Source: Arachis hypogaea (Eukaryota > Streptophyta > Magnoliopsida > Fabales > Fabaceae). Taken from it: a stretch of 64,000 nt of DNA. Where the stretch lies: the NCBI RefSeq assembly GCF_003086295.3, contig NC_092044.1, positions 3,622,843-3,686,842 on the forward strand, in the 5' to 3' direction. Made by a program: the position numbers and the translations under genes. The notes under the pieces were generated by a model. The model was not told where the DNA came from. It saw nothing but the letters and a program-made list of their open reading frames with translations, and made no database searches. Shown piece after piece: positions 35,939-49,533 of this stretch. How positions within the stretch are numbered: the stretch's first letter is position 1; the number at the start of each line of letters is the position of its first letter.

Positions 35939-38268
35939 AAAATATTATAATATTAATGAAAAACACCAATAACAATCCAATATAAAAAAAAATTAGCCTT
36001 TTTAATATAGTTGTCCAAATTATTCAATTTTATATCTTACATTTAGCACTTTAATTTAGGTTAATTATTCACGTTTTTTTATTAGTTAATTTGTTCTTAT
36101 CTGCCCGTTTTTAGTGAGATTTTCTATAAAATGAAGCTACTCGTTGAGGTATACTATTTAATTTTTGGATTATTTTGAAATGAACCCCATAAAGTCATTG
36201 AACCTTTTTTTTTTCTTTTTTGGGTTCATATATACTAGGGATTTAAACGTGAGTAAATTTTTACTTCATTTTTTGTTTCAATGTTTTATATCTGTTTCTC
36301 AACTACCAATAAAGTTATTTTTGGGGAGGGGAACCGCTTCATTCCATGACTCTTGCATATTGAAATTCTTTTATTATGAATACAAACTTTATCAAATAAA
36401 CTGAGAATTATGATGTGCCAATTAATCTAATTATAAGAATAAAAATTAAGAGAATTAATTGTTTTTATAAATATGGTTAAATTATTTATTTAAAAAATAT
36501 ATCAAGAATTAGACTAGATAATAATTAGTAATTATGAAAAGTCAAATATTTTATTATTTATAAGTTATATTAAAAAGTTTTTTAGTCAAATTGAATCAAA
36601 TAGACATCACTTTATTAGTATTTATTTTAAAATTTATTTTATATGTATTTTATTTTATTTATTTTAAATTAAATTATGATTTGTCCTATTTTTATTTTAG
36701 TGAGTGTATGAGTTAGAATTTTAAACATAAAAGATATAAAAACCTCTAAAATCTTATAACCACTTTTTTTCTTAATTTTTTATGAATGAAAATTTTTTAA
36801 AAAAACTTAGATATAAACAAAAAAGTTAAAATAATTCTCTTAACTGTTATATTAAAAAATCAAATTGAAATAAAAAATTCTTCTTTTTTTTTTATCTCAT
36901 CCTGGGTTCTATTATATATCATGCATAATCTTTACTCTTTATTAAAAAGGTTTATGTATCATAGCATAAATTTAAATACCGACCAAATCTATTTAATATA
37001 TACTCAATTGTTTATAGATCTTATACCTTTTTTTTTGAAATAAGTTTAAGATTAAATTTTGAGAATTGCATTTATGTAAAAATTATGAACTTTCAAAAAG
37101 ATGTTGGAATTGAATTTTACTGAGATATCTTTTATCTGACGAGATTCTTCTTACCTAACCATTATTATATTTAGAGTACTACATATCAATAATGGTTCCT
37201 TTTGATAAAGTTCATTAGATTTATTCAGGATAAAATATGTTTTTTTTTCTTTAATGTATTTAAAATTTTCAAAATTATTTTAAGTTTAGCTTTGTCAAAA
37301 AATTAACAGCAGATATATAATTGAAACTTATTTCAAACATTAAAAATAAAATAAAATTAAATATTAAAATAAATTTAAAATTTTTAGAAACTGAACTAGC
37401 ATTCTATGCTTCAAACTATGTTCCACTTTAGTCGAAAGCTTAAAAATTATCGAGAAAAAGAAAATCAAGATGGTGGTGTAAAATAATCTTCCTTCACTAA
37501 TCTCACACGGTATAAAAGTCTAAATTTGTATAAAAAACAAATAATTATGTTTGATAAAATTTTTAAATAAAATTATAATAGGTATCAATACAAAAAATCC
37601 TAAAGTTCGGAGACCAATATTTGAAGACGACAAAAAACAATAAATTAGAAGTGAAACTCGAACCCGCAATCTTTAGATGAGCACAAAGAGACTACCATTT
37701 GAGCTACAGTTCGTTGGTGAAGGAAGATGAACTTATTAGGACTTGAAATGTAAAATGAATTAATTTTGTATTTCAAGCTTGCTCTTTCTATTTGATGTAA
37801 AAATAATCTAAATGCATAAATCTAATTGAATGACAGCACAAAATTCTTTATGCTATCCCTGCATTAAAACTAAACTCTTATTTTTACTGGTTTTGATAAG
37901 AAATGTTTTTAAGACACTCCATAAGGATACCATAAGTAGAAAATCAGGTACTTATTTAAACTCTACAACTAAATAGAAAATCAGGTACTTATTTAAAAAA
38001 GAATGTTACCCTTGTGTTCTCATAAGCTAAGAATATAGAGAAATAATTCGTTAATTTATAATTTTTAAAAAATAATGTCACGTTAATCATGAGACCATAC
38101 ACTAATATATAAAACGTTACATTTGAACAAAAGATGGGGGAAAAAATTGGAACCTGAACAAATGGCTCCTCAGATCCACGCAAAAATTTCTCTGCAATTT
38201 ATTTTCCAGAATTGCTCTTGGAAATGTTACATATGATGATGATGACGATGATGATGATACAGGAATTC
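35939..38268. other. Intergenic DNA with a tRNA-like fragment
   Basis: No protein gene is supported; the open frame at 36165-36404 looks random. At about 37650-37712, on the minus strand, TAGCTCAAATGGTAG (A box) and GGGTTCGAGTTTC (B box) are spaced as in a tRNA, but a full acceptor stem is lacking. It is probably the head of a tRNA-derived SINE or a tRNA pseudogene. A GAT-repeat tract at 38234-38260 lies just past the stop codon of the next gene. Confidence 0.5.
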
Positions 38269-41200
38269 TCATTTTGCATGGAACATGCTGTTGACGGATT
38301 CATAACTGGGGACATTTATAACTGCGGCGATAAGAGGAAACATCTTGTTAATCGTTGGTTAAGACTCGAAGCGCCATAATTAAGTAATTAAATGAAAAAC
38401 TAGTTAATCACCGTCGCCATAGGATGCCATAGTCAAAGGAGTGGAAATAATCTTCTGAGCAATTTTGGTGATATCGTTCAACGTGATTTCATCAACTGCC
38501 TTCAAGAACAGCTCCACAGGCTTCCTGAAATGATCATAACAAAGTTCTTAAGTAACAATTTGCAGAGGGCTCATTACTAGTTAATAAGAAATTTAATAAG
38601 AAATTCTTGCTTACCTTTCTCCATAAGTCAAAATTTGCCTCCCTATATCTTCTGATGCAATCATCTGAAAAAGAAACAAAAAAACAATGATCTTTTATTT
38701 TAAGCATACAAGAATCATATGAAATCTAACCAAATCCCATTTCCCCTTCAGAATTGAAGATTAAAAAGAACAAGGCAAACAATCGAGCAGGTACTATAAT
38801 CACATATTTGTTTTAGTGGTCGACGAGGCAATGGCGGAGCTAAGCATGAATTTGTAATTAAAGCGGGCAATTCTTAAGGCTAAGAGGAAAATTATTTGTA
38901 TCAAGGATTAAGAAATTGAAAGGGGAAAAAAATAAACTAGAGGTTCGGACTCTCAGAAGGAGACACAATGTGCCGCCCTTCGAAAATTTAAACAAGGGAG
39001 TCAAACCAAAAGAGAACCCCATTGCACATTAGAGAAAGAGAGACCATACTCGAGATTCCAGATTCATTAGAACTGCAGACTTTGTGGATTTTTTGGCACG
39101 GTCAAGCTGCACCTGTGTAACTGCCATGGCAAGAATCGTAAATTTATTAGACAGAAATCAAGGTCCTTACCAATGTACTACAGAAGCAAAAGAGAAAGAG
39201 AAGTAATACCTTGTCCAGGTGATGCAATCGCTAATAGTTCTTTGGCCGCTATATCCACAGATTTTGCCACAAACTCAGGGCTCTACACAAATTCGAGAGT
39301 CAATTAACCATTTCTTGGCTAATCTCTATAAGATAACTCCTTTATTTACTTATTAGATGAGAATCATGGGAATTGTCCATGCAGATGAATGCAAAGGAAG
39401 TTCAGAAAGAGAGTCTTACAGTGCTTGTGTAAATGCCGAAGAGTCCTGTGTTGTTGAAGATGCTGTTGAATGCAGAGCAAGAAAGAATTTGTTGGTGCTC
39501 ATTCAACACGCGAAGGTCTGGATTGAATTGTACACACAATACAACTTGAAACATTAGAGAATATATACCAAATATAAGGACTCAAGGGCAGCATAAGGTG
39601 TTGTAGTCATCTCAAATGGGAAAACAGAGAACATTGTGATCAAGATAAAGCATATCATAGAGCCATGGTTACTTGAGAGCTGGTACAGGGAACGCTATGC
39701 AGTTTGTTTCAGTATGAAATTATGCAATTTGTTACTTTTTGTAATTAAATTGCAGGTGTTCATTTTGAGAGAATTTGGTATGCAAGTAAATGAAAGAATC
39801 AAGGCAACTATGGAACAAACTAAACTGTTAGCCAGAAGATATCGGTAAAACTTACATAGCCTTGAGTGCATCCCTTTCCCGGGCCCTCCTGCTGAGAATG
39901 AGCCACCCCCTCCCATAAGTGTCTGCATGATCAGAATCGTTATTTCCATATAAAATCATTTTTCCTTCTGTTTTTGAGAACTGAAGAAAAGAAGCAAAAT
40001 CTGAAGGCATAGGACAAAATGAGCACCTGCAGAACAGTCAAAACTATGGCATCCTTCTCCTTTTGCCATCCACCGGGCACTTCAAAGGCAATCGCAACAT
40101 GTGTAGCCTGCACTTGCAACATACCATAGTAGGTAAGTACAGATATGTCTTTTAAATGGGATAATTAAACAGAATGAAGTAAATCTAAGTAGTATTCTAT
40201 ACCAAGTTACACATACCCCTGATTCACCCTGATGACGGAAGTCACCCCCAACATACATAGATTTTGGTTCATGAGGTCGGGGAACATTTGGTAGATCAGC
40301 GAGAAGAGGCTCAGCAACAGACAGAAGTTCTTCATGGTCAACCCCAGATGCTGCAAGCACCATTCTAGGTGCTGTATAGTTCTCCTGATTTTCGCATTAG
40401 ACAACAATCACATTCACATATAGATCACCAGAAGCCGAAAACCAACAATATTCAGTCAATATCAGAAAGGGTAAAAGATCTTACAGCAACAAATTCCTCT
40501 AAAATTGAGCCATCCAGTCTGTTCAATGCTGTTTCAGGAGCCAAAAGAGGATTAGCCAATGCACCGGAATAACCAGCAGAGTGAATTGCTTCTAAGAGCA
40601 AGCCTTGGGGATTATTCGAAAGTTCTCCAAGCTCTGATTTCACCTTTTGGAGCTGTATCAATACATGGTTCGACAAATTCAGCAATGGCCAAAGTTGAAC
40701 AATTAATCAACTTGTCTTCACATCGGGATTACATATATAAAAGAAAGAGACTACATTATCAAAATGGAATGCTCTGGTTTTACCACAATTCCTGGGGTTC
40801 CCAGTGCACAAGAAAACTAGAAAGGAAATTATCCTATAGATTGCTAGCGCTAGCTCCTAGTTCAATTTTCCACCAACCAATTCATACTATGTTTAATTCC
40901 CCAAAAGGCCAAAACTAATCAGAAGTCAGAGCTAAAAAATATTCGTTTCCAATCTCAGTGCATGAGTTGGTATAGTACTTAGTGTTAAATTCCATTCTCA
41001 ATGCAATGGAGTCTAGTAAATTATGACAGTAAAATGAGAGAATTTGGGATTCAGATAAGTTGAAAATTCTCTATTTTGTGCAAAAAATTATTCTTTTGAT
41101 CTGTTCTGGAAAGTAAGTAAAGTTATAGCAAGATGTAATAGGCTATCTCTGATGCAAGGATTGCATTCTCTCTCTAACTGTTCATACTTTGTAACTGAAC

Positions 41201-42926
41201 CTAACTCACTCTAACAACCTATGACTTTACTAAATATTGATGTTACCATGCAAAAGTTGAGCTAGCTGTGTTAACTCAAACTTTCTCCGGAAGATGCCCT
41301 AACACTTGCAAGGAATAACATTGTCTTCGTTTTCGTTTTACTTGATAAATACATTGTCACTAAACTTGTAAAGAATAAATAAATAAATACTATATAAACA
41401 CTCACTCTTTTAGATGTCTCATTTTCTCATAATTCATCACAGGAATACCTAAATTTTAATTATGGACAATAGAACAATGTCATTTGCTGCATATACTGAT
41501 GAATGACAGAATGAAACTGCTAACTAAGGGTGCTTGTTTGTTTCTTGTCTTCATTTTCAGATGCAGGACATGAGTAGCATCTCTAGTAATTAAAATGAAA
41601 AAGTACAAATTGAAAATGAAAATGAAAATGTGAAACAAACAAGACAGATACTTAACCTTACGAATTAAAAAGATTCAATCCTTTTGTAATCACAAGAATC
41701 AAATACCTCTTCATTGACCTCCCAGTTCAAGAAGACTGGGTTCCTTACACAATCAACCAGCAATTCCACCATTTGAGGAACATAAGTCTTCAAAGCATCA
41801 AATGTGTATCCCATTTGCTCCCGAGAAGCTGAGGCTCCTATGTTGCCACCAATAGCTTCTACCTCCCTTACAATACGAAAATGACTACGGTTTGTTGTGC
41901 TCTTGAAAGCCATTCGCTCGAGCAGGTGAGAAGCCCCAGTATACAATGGTGCCTCATATATGGAACCACAGTCAAGGTATAATCCAATTGAGGCTGCATG
42001 GTTCTAATTAACAACCAAAATGAAAAACATAATCACTATGCTAACCAATCACCTCAAATAGACTATTATCACTCAAAGTAGCATTGTCATTGAACATATC
42101 AACATAGTGGCTCCCATTGGTAAACCACCTTAGAATAAAAATACAGAGAAACCTGTATTGGTCTCCCAGGACATATCCTTTTTTGTGCACTTACAAAACA
42201 CAAGCAAAGAGAACTATAACTATGCGCATACCAATGAGGTCTCCGAGGCTATTTTGAGACCATTGTGGAGAGTTGTGATCTTGGTCTTGCTTGGCTCAAC
42301 CAAATCCGGCAGTGGATCGGGGAGGGCAATGCCTCCGAGCGGAGTGTCAAGCGGAGGAAGCTGACTAGAACTCTCCCCTGTAAGCCAGCTGAACAATCCA
42401 CCTGAGGAAGGCTTTGTAGCTACTGCAGCTGAAGTTGCAAACCTTGTGGCTCCTAAGTAGCTTCCATGGCCCTAATCACACATTACAAGGTTCCATTTCA
42501 TCACACAGCAACACACACATAATCTTTGCAACAAAATTACCACAAAAAAAATAAAATTCCATTCCACTTTCACCAATTCGAATCTATATCACAAACAACA
42601 AGAGCTAAATTTTCTATTCCCCTATTTGTCACATGATTTCTAGCATGAAAAAGTAATCTAGGAATTGTCAAAATGGGCAACTATAAATTTAATGAATAAA
42701 ATAAAAAAGCAAACAACTTTTCTATATACAACCCCATCAATAAAAAAAATACGAATCAAAATCAATTTTTTTCATGTGGGTTTAGCTCAAATCAATTGAA
42801 AACTTCATTATTTGATTTGTGGTATTAAAAAAACAAATTAGAAAGAAAAAAGGAAATAGAGAGAGAAGCGTAGTAGAGAGTGACCTTGAGATGCCTCTTG
42901 AGTGAAGAAGATGCTGCTCTATACAT
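38269..42926 (-). CDS. Mitochondrial processing peptidase alpha subunit (MPPA)
   Basis: Thirteen exons on the minus strand: 42926-42885, 42471-42232, 42003-41707, 40652-40485, 40384-40217, 40107-40027, 39922-39856, 39517-39420, 39282-39210, 39120-39050, 38664-38615, 38524-38412 and 38321-38269. All phases agree, giving 506 residues, the usual plant length. The N-terminus ([12 protein letters not shown]) is a mitochondrial presequence. The M16 metallopeptidase fold is clear, but the HxxEH zinc site is replaced by SHLLERM, as expected for the non-catalytic alpha subunit. The glycine-rich substrate loop ([19 protein letters not shown]) is intact. With the beta subunit it removes presequences from imported proteins; in plants it is part of the cytochrome bc1 complex. 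The last exon encodes only the final ~17 residues and is easily missed. Confidence 0.95.
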
Positions 42927-43439
42927 ATTAACAATGAGAATACGCAATGAATCGCTAAAATCTAAAAGCAAATTGTTTTCGATGTTATATGAGAGTGCAA
43001 ATCAGCAAACCTCGATGCTCCTACGAAGCAGCGGATCACAGAACCAGAAAACACAAACACAGAGAGAGGCTTTCGGTTCCAGATGACAAGACAATGGGGA
43101 ATGGGTCAGGCCCATTTATTTATTTTTTGTCAAGGCCCATTAAATTTTGTAAAGGTTAAATTCTTGGTAACTTAGTTGGGCCACTTAGGCCCAATGAGGA
43201 TAAAAGCTTTAAAATGACAAAAAATAAAAGAATACGACTGGGCAAAATTAGAAATGAAGTCAATGTCTAAAAAAAAAGAAATGAAGTCGTTAATTACATA
43301 TTAATTAAAAATAGATGGTTGATTAAATTTGTTTAAATATTTTTTTAAAAAAAATATAACTATGTTGTGTATATATTAAAATTTAATTATTAATAAAAAT
43401 TTAAAATACAAAATGAAAATATGTAAAATAATTAAACTG
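42927..43439. other. MPPA 5' leader and spacer
   Basis: A pyrimidine-rich leader on the minus strand reaches to about 43085 (CTCTCTCTGTG motif). Beyond that is AT-rich spacer with two short GGCCCA-type motifs (about 43109-43200), which are common in promoters of plant housekeeping genes. Confidence 0.45.
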
Positions 43440-43444
43440 TTGTC

Positions 43445-43546
43445 AACACTTTACTTTCGAGTTTCGTTGATCACCGTTCACTCATTATTGGAGGAAACAC
43501 TTTACTTTCGAGTTTCGTTGATCACCGTTCACTCATTATTGGAGGA
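43445..43546 (+). repeat. 51 bp tandem duplication (two units)
   Basis: The unit starting AACACTTTACTTTCGAGTTT is present twice in direct tandem (43445-43495 and 43496-43546). I saw no differences between the copies, so the duplication is recent. It contains part of the PFK GGNGT coding sequence. Confidence 0.9.
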
Positions 43547-43671
43547 AACGGAACTCATTTTTGAGGTTTTAATAGTGCAAATTTAATAGAAATTAGTAAC
43601 ATAAAATTATATTACCTGTGTATACCACTAAATTATTAGTGTATTTTAGCATTGTATTTATACGTGGCTTT

Positions 43672-43895
43672 AAGGTTTCAGTGGTGCAGCCGAGGCTTGG
43701 TGCTAGTGGCAGGATCTACTGCCTCGCAAGTAGCTGCACTCGGGTTGAAGTCCTAGGAGAGGAAAAATGAACTCTTAAATGAACTCATGTAGTGTTTGTG
43801 AGTGTGTTGTATGTGGGTGTATAATATATGAGTAATGTCTAAGATTAGGGGCTGTCTAATCCATCTGACCAAAAAAAAAAAAAGGTTTCAGTGGT
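43672..43895 (+). mobile_element. tRNA-derived SINE, family 2, with target duplication
   Basis: A 14 bp duplication, AAGGTTTCAGTGGT, lies at 43672-43685 and 43882-43895. The body between them starts GCAGCCGAGGCTTGGTGC, has a B-box-like GGGTTGAAGTCC (about 43742-43753), and ends CCATCTGACC plus an A tail of about 13. It differs from the SINE family at 4637 and 23806. It is inserted in the PFK pseudogene, just before the PKTIDND motif. Confidence 0.82.
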
Positions 43896-44275
43896 TGGAA
43901 TTCCAAAAACTATTGACAATGATATCCCGGTAACCATGCTTGAAATGTATGAGGTCAAAATGATTTTTTTTTTTTTTAACATTCAATTGATTAATGTGTA
44001 TTGCACTCTGCTAGCTCATAGTGCCATTCATTCATACACAGGCTTCATAGTTGGCCCTGTCAATGGTAGACATGCATATATTCCATTTGGGGTAACCAAT
44101 TTGTAATTTGAAGCAAGTTTGTTTGGTTTTATCACTGAACAAGATTGTAACATCTTATGGCTCAAATTTTGTGTAGAGGATAAATGAGAAGCAGAAGGTG
44201 GTGAACTGGTGATAATAGACAAAATGTGGGCAAGACTGATATCTTCAACCAACCAACCTAACTTCATCAAATGAA

Positions 44276-44677
44276 ACCAGGTTATTCATACACAAATGAG
44301 ATATATACATAATTTTGCTGTTTCTTTTCAATTACATCATAGGCTACTTTCTCTTTTTTCTAATAGTATACAACCAGTGCTGAAAACATGAGGATTCTCG
44401 ACCAGAGTAATCGAAATATAACAACACGAAATACGAGCACTTGCTCGCCCAGCACCTAGAGGCCTAATTGCATCATAAAAAAAAGGGCAGCCCGTGGTAC
44501 AAGCATTTCGCGTTAACATAGAATTCGAGGAAGGGCCACACCCAAAGGGCGTGATGTACGCAGCCTAACCTGATAATTATATTAGTGGCTGTTTCCATGG
44601 CTTGAACCTGTGATCTTGAGGTCATACGGAAACAACTCAACCGTTGCATCATAGAATACACAAAGTGCTCAAATAGT
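44276..44677. other. Spacer between PFK remnant and RADA 3' end
   Basis: No gene is recognised. Small minus-strand open frames (44337-44519, 44473-44661) have no family features. Part is probably RADA 3' UTR. Confidence 0.45.
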
Positions 44678-47600
44678 TTAGATTCTTTTCAATACCTTGG
44701 GAAAGACTGTGTAAATAACTTCTTTCAGATTCCTGCAACCCACAAGTGTCATCTTTTCTAGACCTTCATTTCCTAAAGTTTTTTCAGCTGTTTTTGGCAC
44801 TATGCACATTCTGTAACCCAATTTGGCTACCGTGTATACCCTTTTCTCCATTCTAGGAACCTGCATCATCATCATCATCATCACATAAATAATACATAAT
44901 CCAAATGCTATGGTAAATTCTGATTAGCAAATGTTCAATTCTCGTGAAGCATCATTACCATGCGAAGCTCGCCACTAAGTCCAATTTCACCGATGAATGC
45001 AATGTCATTTGGTATTGGGACCTCCAAGAAACTGAGAAAAAGAAAAGGTACATCATAGATTGACACTAAAATCTAACAATAAGGGAAGGCGAAAAAAGGA
45101 CATATTTCATTAACCTCTCGTGAGATTTAGTAAAATTCATCGTTACCTGACCTCTTTGGTGTTATGTTTATAAGGATGTTAAGTGTCACATTTTAGAAAA
45201 TATAAAGATATCACGTGTAATATTACTTATATAGTTATATCAATGCTTTAATTTTATAAATAGAAAGGAGGTAAGTGTAACCAAAATTTTGATTTTTTAT
45301 CATAAACTGCCAGAAAATTATTCCTCCAAGTCCAAGCAAGTAGCATGTGCATCTAACTTCAATCATATGCTCCCAAATCCTCTTCACATGACATTTATCA
45401 TTTTCAGATCAGCAAGTTTTAACACAGTTGAATAAAATTTAGAAATATAAACCTGCTACAAATCGCAGCTGCTATTGCAAGATCTCCTGCAGTCTCAGTA
45501 AGTGTCAACCCACTAACAACATTCAAAAACACAGCCTGTTGTACAAAACAGAACTTGATCAACACGAGTCAAGAAGAAAACAAGTAAAGCAGTTAAGTCG
45601 AAAAAAATACAGATGAATGGCTTTAGAACTGATCAAGGAACAATGGCCAACAAACCAAAATATATATTGCATTTATAGATCAGCTTACATTTTCTTGTAG
45701 GCGAAGACCTGCTTGCTTTATAAGAACCTACATTTGAGTTATGAGACTATGATCAAGGAATTACTCTACACCTCTCAACACTGAAGATTATATAATGGAT
45801 ATGCAAAAGACTAAAAAGAAGATAAGAAGATGAAGATATGATACAAAAGCATGTTAATAAAATTTTGAACATACAGATATGATCATATCAGCTCTATTTG
45901 CATGGATCCCATTAACTTGCCTTGAACCAGTTGAGCCAGAAAGACAAAGTGCCTGCAACACGCATATGGAAATTTGCTTAAATCTTCCAAAGTAAAAGAT
46001 GTGTGAAAGAATTCTGATTTATGTATTATTATGTTCCAACTTCCAAGTATTTTCACGCAATGATACAGTGAACCAACAACTGAGCACCAAGAGCCTAACT
46101 CAATTTAGACTACTGGAACAATGTATATGGATTTGCTCATGAATTTTATGTTTTGTGCATTTGATTTCCTTAAAAAGAAAATTTTACATAGTGAAAACAT
46201 CATCATTTCTAACAATTGCTTGCAATATATTCACAATAAAGGGGAGTGAAATTACCCACAACAGAAATAAAAGAAAATCACCTGAATTTCAATAAGGAAT
46301 GTTCGGGAGCCATCCATTATCACAGCAACAGCTAGCCCCGCTAATATTTCCGAATCTAAATGTTGCTCACTGAGAAACATTTCACTCGCATTTGAAACAG
46401 CCTGAAGTCCTGAATGTGACATCTCAAAAACTCCAAGCTGACAACAAAGATCAAAAATAATTTTTTTGCTGCATCATCGTGACAATAGAGTAAAGGAAAT
46501 AATGCCAAAACCAAATAAGTAAAAGAAATTGGCATGATTACACAAAAAGATACCACTTCTCTATATGGTTAAAGAGAGGCAAATAAGGTACATATATTCA
46601 TATAAAAACACTACCAGAAACGTACCAAACTAAACTAAAGAAAGAAGTCAATGCCAAGACATCTGTTCATAATATTAAGTGTTGCAACTTACAAACAGAT
46701 ATTTATTGAAGTTGTTGGTACTTAGATATAAATAAAGTCAGGGAAGATATGGTGGATCCACAACATAATTGTAGTGGTGTACCTCATCAGTGGATCCAAA
46801 TCGATTTTTCACAGCTCGAAGCATACGATGGGTGGAGTACTTCTCCCCCTGAGGATTACAATGAGCAGTTAACATAGAGAAAATGAAGTGATTTCAGCAA
46901 GGTAACCATTCCATAAGTAACATGCAAAAAATGCATTAGGCAGTAAAAACAAAACTATGTGATTTTAGCTCAAAAATATACTCTCAAAATAATTTTGCAA
47001 AGGGATTAAGGGAATAGGATGAACCATGTCTTGCAACTGAACAATAACTTGAATCTAAGTAAAAATATACAGTCAAAGTCTCAAAGAATATATGCGAATT
47101 AGAATTTGTCAACTATACAACGAAAGAAAGATACATCAAGGTACCAACTTCCATATACAGAACAACGTCTACAATATGCTCCAAGACACGAGGTCCAGCT
47201 ATGTCTCCAGATTTAGTCACATGGCCAATCTAAAATATAGAACAAAAAAAAAAGCAAATTTGCAATGGTTAAGCCAACAATTCTCATGCCACTTAAACAG
47301 GAAAGGTACAATGCATAAGTTTGATGAACATATGCTTGCTCACCAAAAGAACGGGGATGTTTGTTGTCTTTGCAAATCGCAGCAAAGTTGAAGTGCATTC
47401 TTTCACCTGTCACACACCTATGAGATGTCATGTATCATGGGAACCAGCATGTCATTTCACCGTATAAAAAGATATAGCCAATGCACATTTGACAGTTTTG
47501 GTAATGTAGATTAAATGAATCTCGAGTAGGGAAGATATGGTGTGAATGATAAAGTAGGCCATTCATCTCAGAAACAATGAACAAATCAAAGAATTTCAAG

Positions 47601-49533
47601 CAACAGAAAACCTATGAATCGTACCACAGATGTTATCCTTTTCAATAAGATGCAAGTTAACAAGGAAATTTAGCAAGATAGATTCCCAACCTGCATAATC
47701 CCTCCAGGACTTCCCATTATTCCTTTCAAATAAACAGTTTGTATTGAATCAATAACCAGAGCCCGAGGGGAGAGATACTGAACTTTTTTCAATATATCCT
47801 GACACAATACAATAGCAAACAATACATCAATTAGACTCCTGTACAACGCTCTACTCTAGCGAATTAAAAATACCTTTAAGGCAAACAAAATTCTTGGCAG
47901 TATCAAGAAATTGTTAAAACCGTGTTAAAAAAATAACACACAACTGACTAATGGTAAAAACAAGTCAGAAGAATCCAACACAAATCACCTCAATATCATT
48001 ACTTGAATATAAATAAATGTCTTCTGTAATGCCAAGGCGATCCGCCCTATTGCCTATTTGCTCAACACTCTGTCATAAATGAACAAAGTAAGATAAATAA
48101 AAGCTACATCAAAAAGTATTTTAAAGAATTAAACAACAGTTGTAAATCAGAGAATATACTACACTGTCCAAGTTAACGATTTTTCTGTAGATTAATTATT
48201 ATATTATTCACAGGCTTACTTTCTTCTACATTTAAATGAGGTTATTTTCCCCTGAATATCTAGTTTGAGAAATGAATAAGTTTTATAAAAGCTCCACGAG
48301 ATTTTTCAGGAACTTGAGATGATAATTAAGTTTACAATTTTGAAAACCACCAACAAGCAAAAGCCAAACCTCTTCACCAGAGACGTACACAACTGGAGAT
48401 GCTTCGCTATCATTGCACTCTTCTGTGATCATTGCAGCAATCTGCAAGTTCAAGTGTCACAATTAAAGTAAGTGTCCATGGGTTGGCCAAGTCTTCAAAA
48501 GAATGTTAGCCATCTAACTTGTAGATCCAGTTTCAGTGTTTCACTATCTGAAAAGTAATCCATACCTGCAGCAGCAGAGTACTTTTCCCGACTCCAGGAT
48601 CGCCACCAACTAAAGTCAAAGAGCCTTCAAACCCAACATTACAAAAGCAAAATTACTAAGCCATGAGCACTCTTGCAATATGGGTTTTCAGAAACATGAA
48701 TCACAGAAGATATGGTAACCACTAAAACAATCAGCTGGAGAATTCATAACAGAATTCAAATAAGGAGCACAGGAAAAAGCAAAAGTAGTAACTCCTTGGA
48801 ACTAGTCCTCACCCATCAACATACAAATCAAATCATGGCCAAGACAGAGAGTTTGTCTAAAGATAAGCATAAATATTGAATTGAACCTGGTACAAGGCCT
48901 CCACCAAGCACTCTAGAAACTTCATTTCCACAAGGACCGTTTCTGAAATCAAAGCAAACCTCAAAAAATGTTAACACTTGCCACATTGTTTCTTCACTGG
49001 TAAAGTGCAAACAAATGATCCATTTAAAGCTTGTATCTTTTTGAAAGAACCTACAATGGAATCCTCCAATGAAGCTGATCAAGACCTCTATTGACCTCAG
49101 CCAATCTCAATGGACGCAACTGAGTTTCTTCCTGGTGAGGTAGCCATGGCCCAACAGCACCATCCATAACAGCAAAACCACTCACCTTGTTGTCACTTCC
49201 TTTGGTTTCATGAAACTCTTTCATGGTTCCAGCTTCACCACATGATCTACACACACCCCACCATTGCCCTGCACTGTAGCCGCAATTGCTGCAAACCCAG
49301 TGAACCTTCTCCTTGGCCTTCTTCTTCTTCGGAGAGCCACCGATTCCCTGGACTGGGTTTGTGGCAAAGTCTTGAGCTTTGTGATCAGAAGAAGAGGGGT
49401 TTGCATTGGTGATGAATGGGTGTTGTGGGTTGTGAAGGTGAAGGTGAAAGGTTGAATGTGGAAATGATGATTGGTTTGAAGGAAGCAAATGGAAACGAGA
49501 GAAGAAGGGCACGGAAGCCATTTGGATTTGCAT
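44678..49533 (-). CDS. RADA: RadA/Sms-like DNA repair protein, organellar
   Basis: Fifteen exons on the minus strand: 49533-49055, 48942-48887, 48624-48566, 48441-48370, 48069-47989, 47798-47691, 47406-47344, 47229-47149, 46848-46783, 46437-46282, 45952-45875, 45727-45689, 45535-45453, 45031-44959 and 44860-44678. All phases agree (558 residues). A second in-frame ATG at 49521 has better context and may be the true start. The N-terminal ~60 residues (Ser/His/Pro-rich) look like a plastid or mitochondrial transit peptide. Then come the C4 zinc finger ([18 protein letters not shown]), Walker A (GDPGVGKST), Walker B (ALVIDS), the RadA-specific KNRFGS motif, and the Lon-protease-like C-terminal domain. 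In bacteria RadA is a ring helicase that extends recombination intermediates; the plant homologue works in organelle genome repair. The gene appears complete. Confidence 0.94.

Larger units (their letters stand above)
43440..44275 (+). pseudogene. ATP-dependent 6-phosphofructokinase fragment (decayed)
   Basis: Three separate pieces of a plant PFK can be read. About 43530-43556 gives IIGGNGTH, near the ATP-binding GGDGT motif. 43893-43944 gives [14 protein letters not shown], the substrate-binding PKTIDND motif. 44018-44100 gives a C-terminal block ([18 protein letters not shown]), followed out of frame at 44207-44270 by IDKMWARLISSTNQP. The large middle part of the enzyme is missing and the pieces are in different frames. 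A SINE interrupts the sequence and the first motif lies in a tandem duplication. No functional kinase can be made; the source gene is elsewhere. Confidence 0.85.

Noticed and set aside
37650..37712. Functional tRNA gene on the minus strand
   Set aside because: A and B boxes are present but acceptor and anticodon stems cannot be formed well; more likely a SINE head.
39636..39848. Plus-strand frame in an MPPA intron
   Set aside because: It lies within intron 7 of the MPPA gene; no similarity or coding bias seen.
44337..44661. Minus-strand frames downstream of RADA
   Set aside because: Short, no domain, probably 3' UTR or spacer.
49264..49455. Plus-strand frame in the first RADA exon
   Set aside because: Complement of the zinc-finger and transit-peptide coding sequence.
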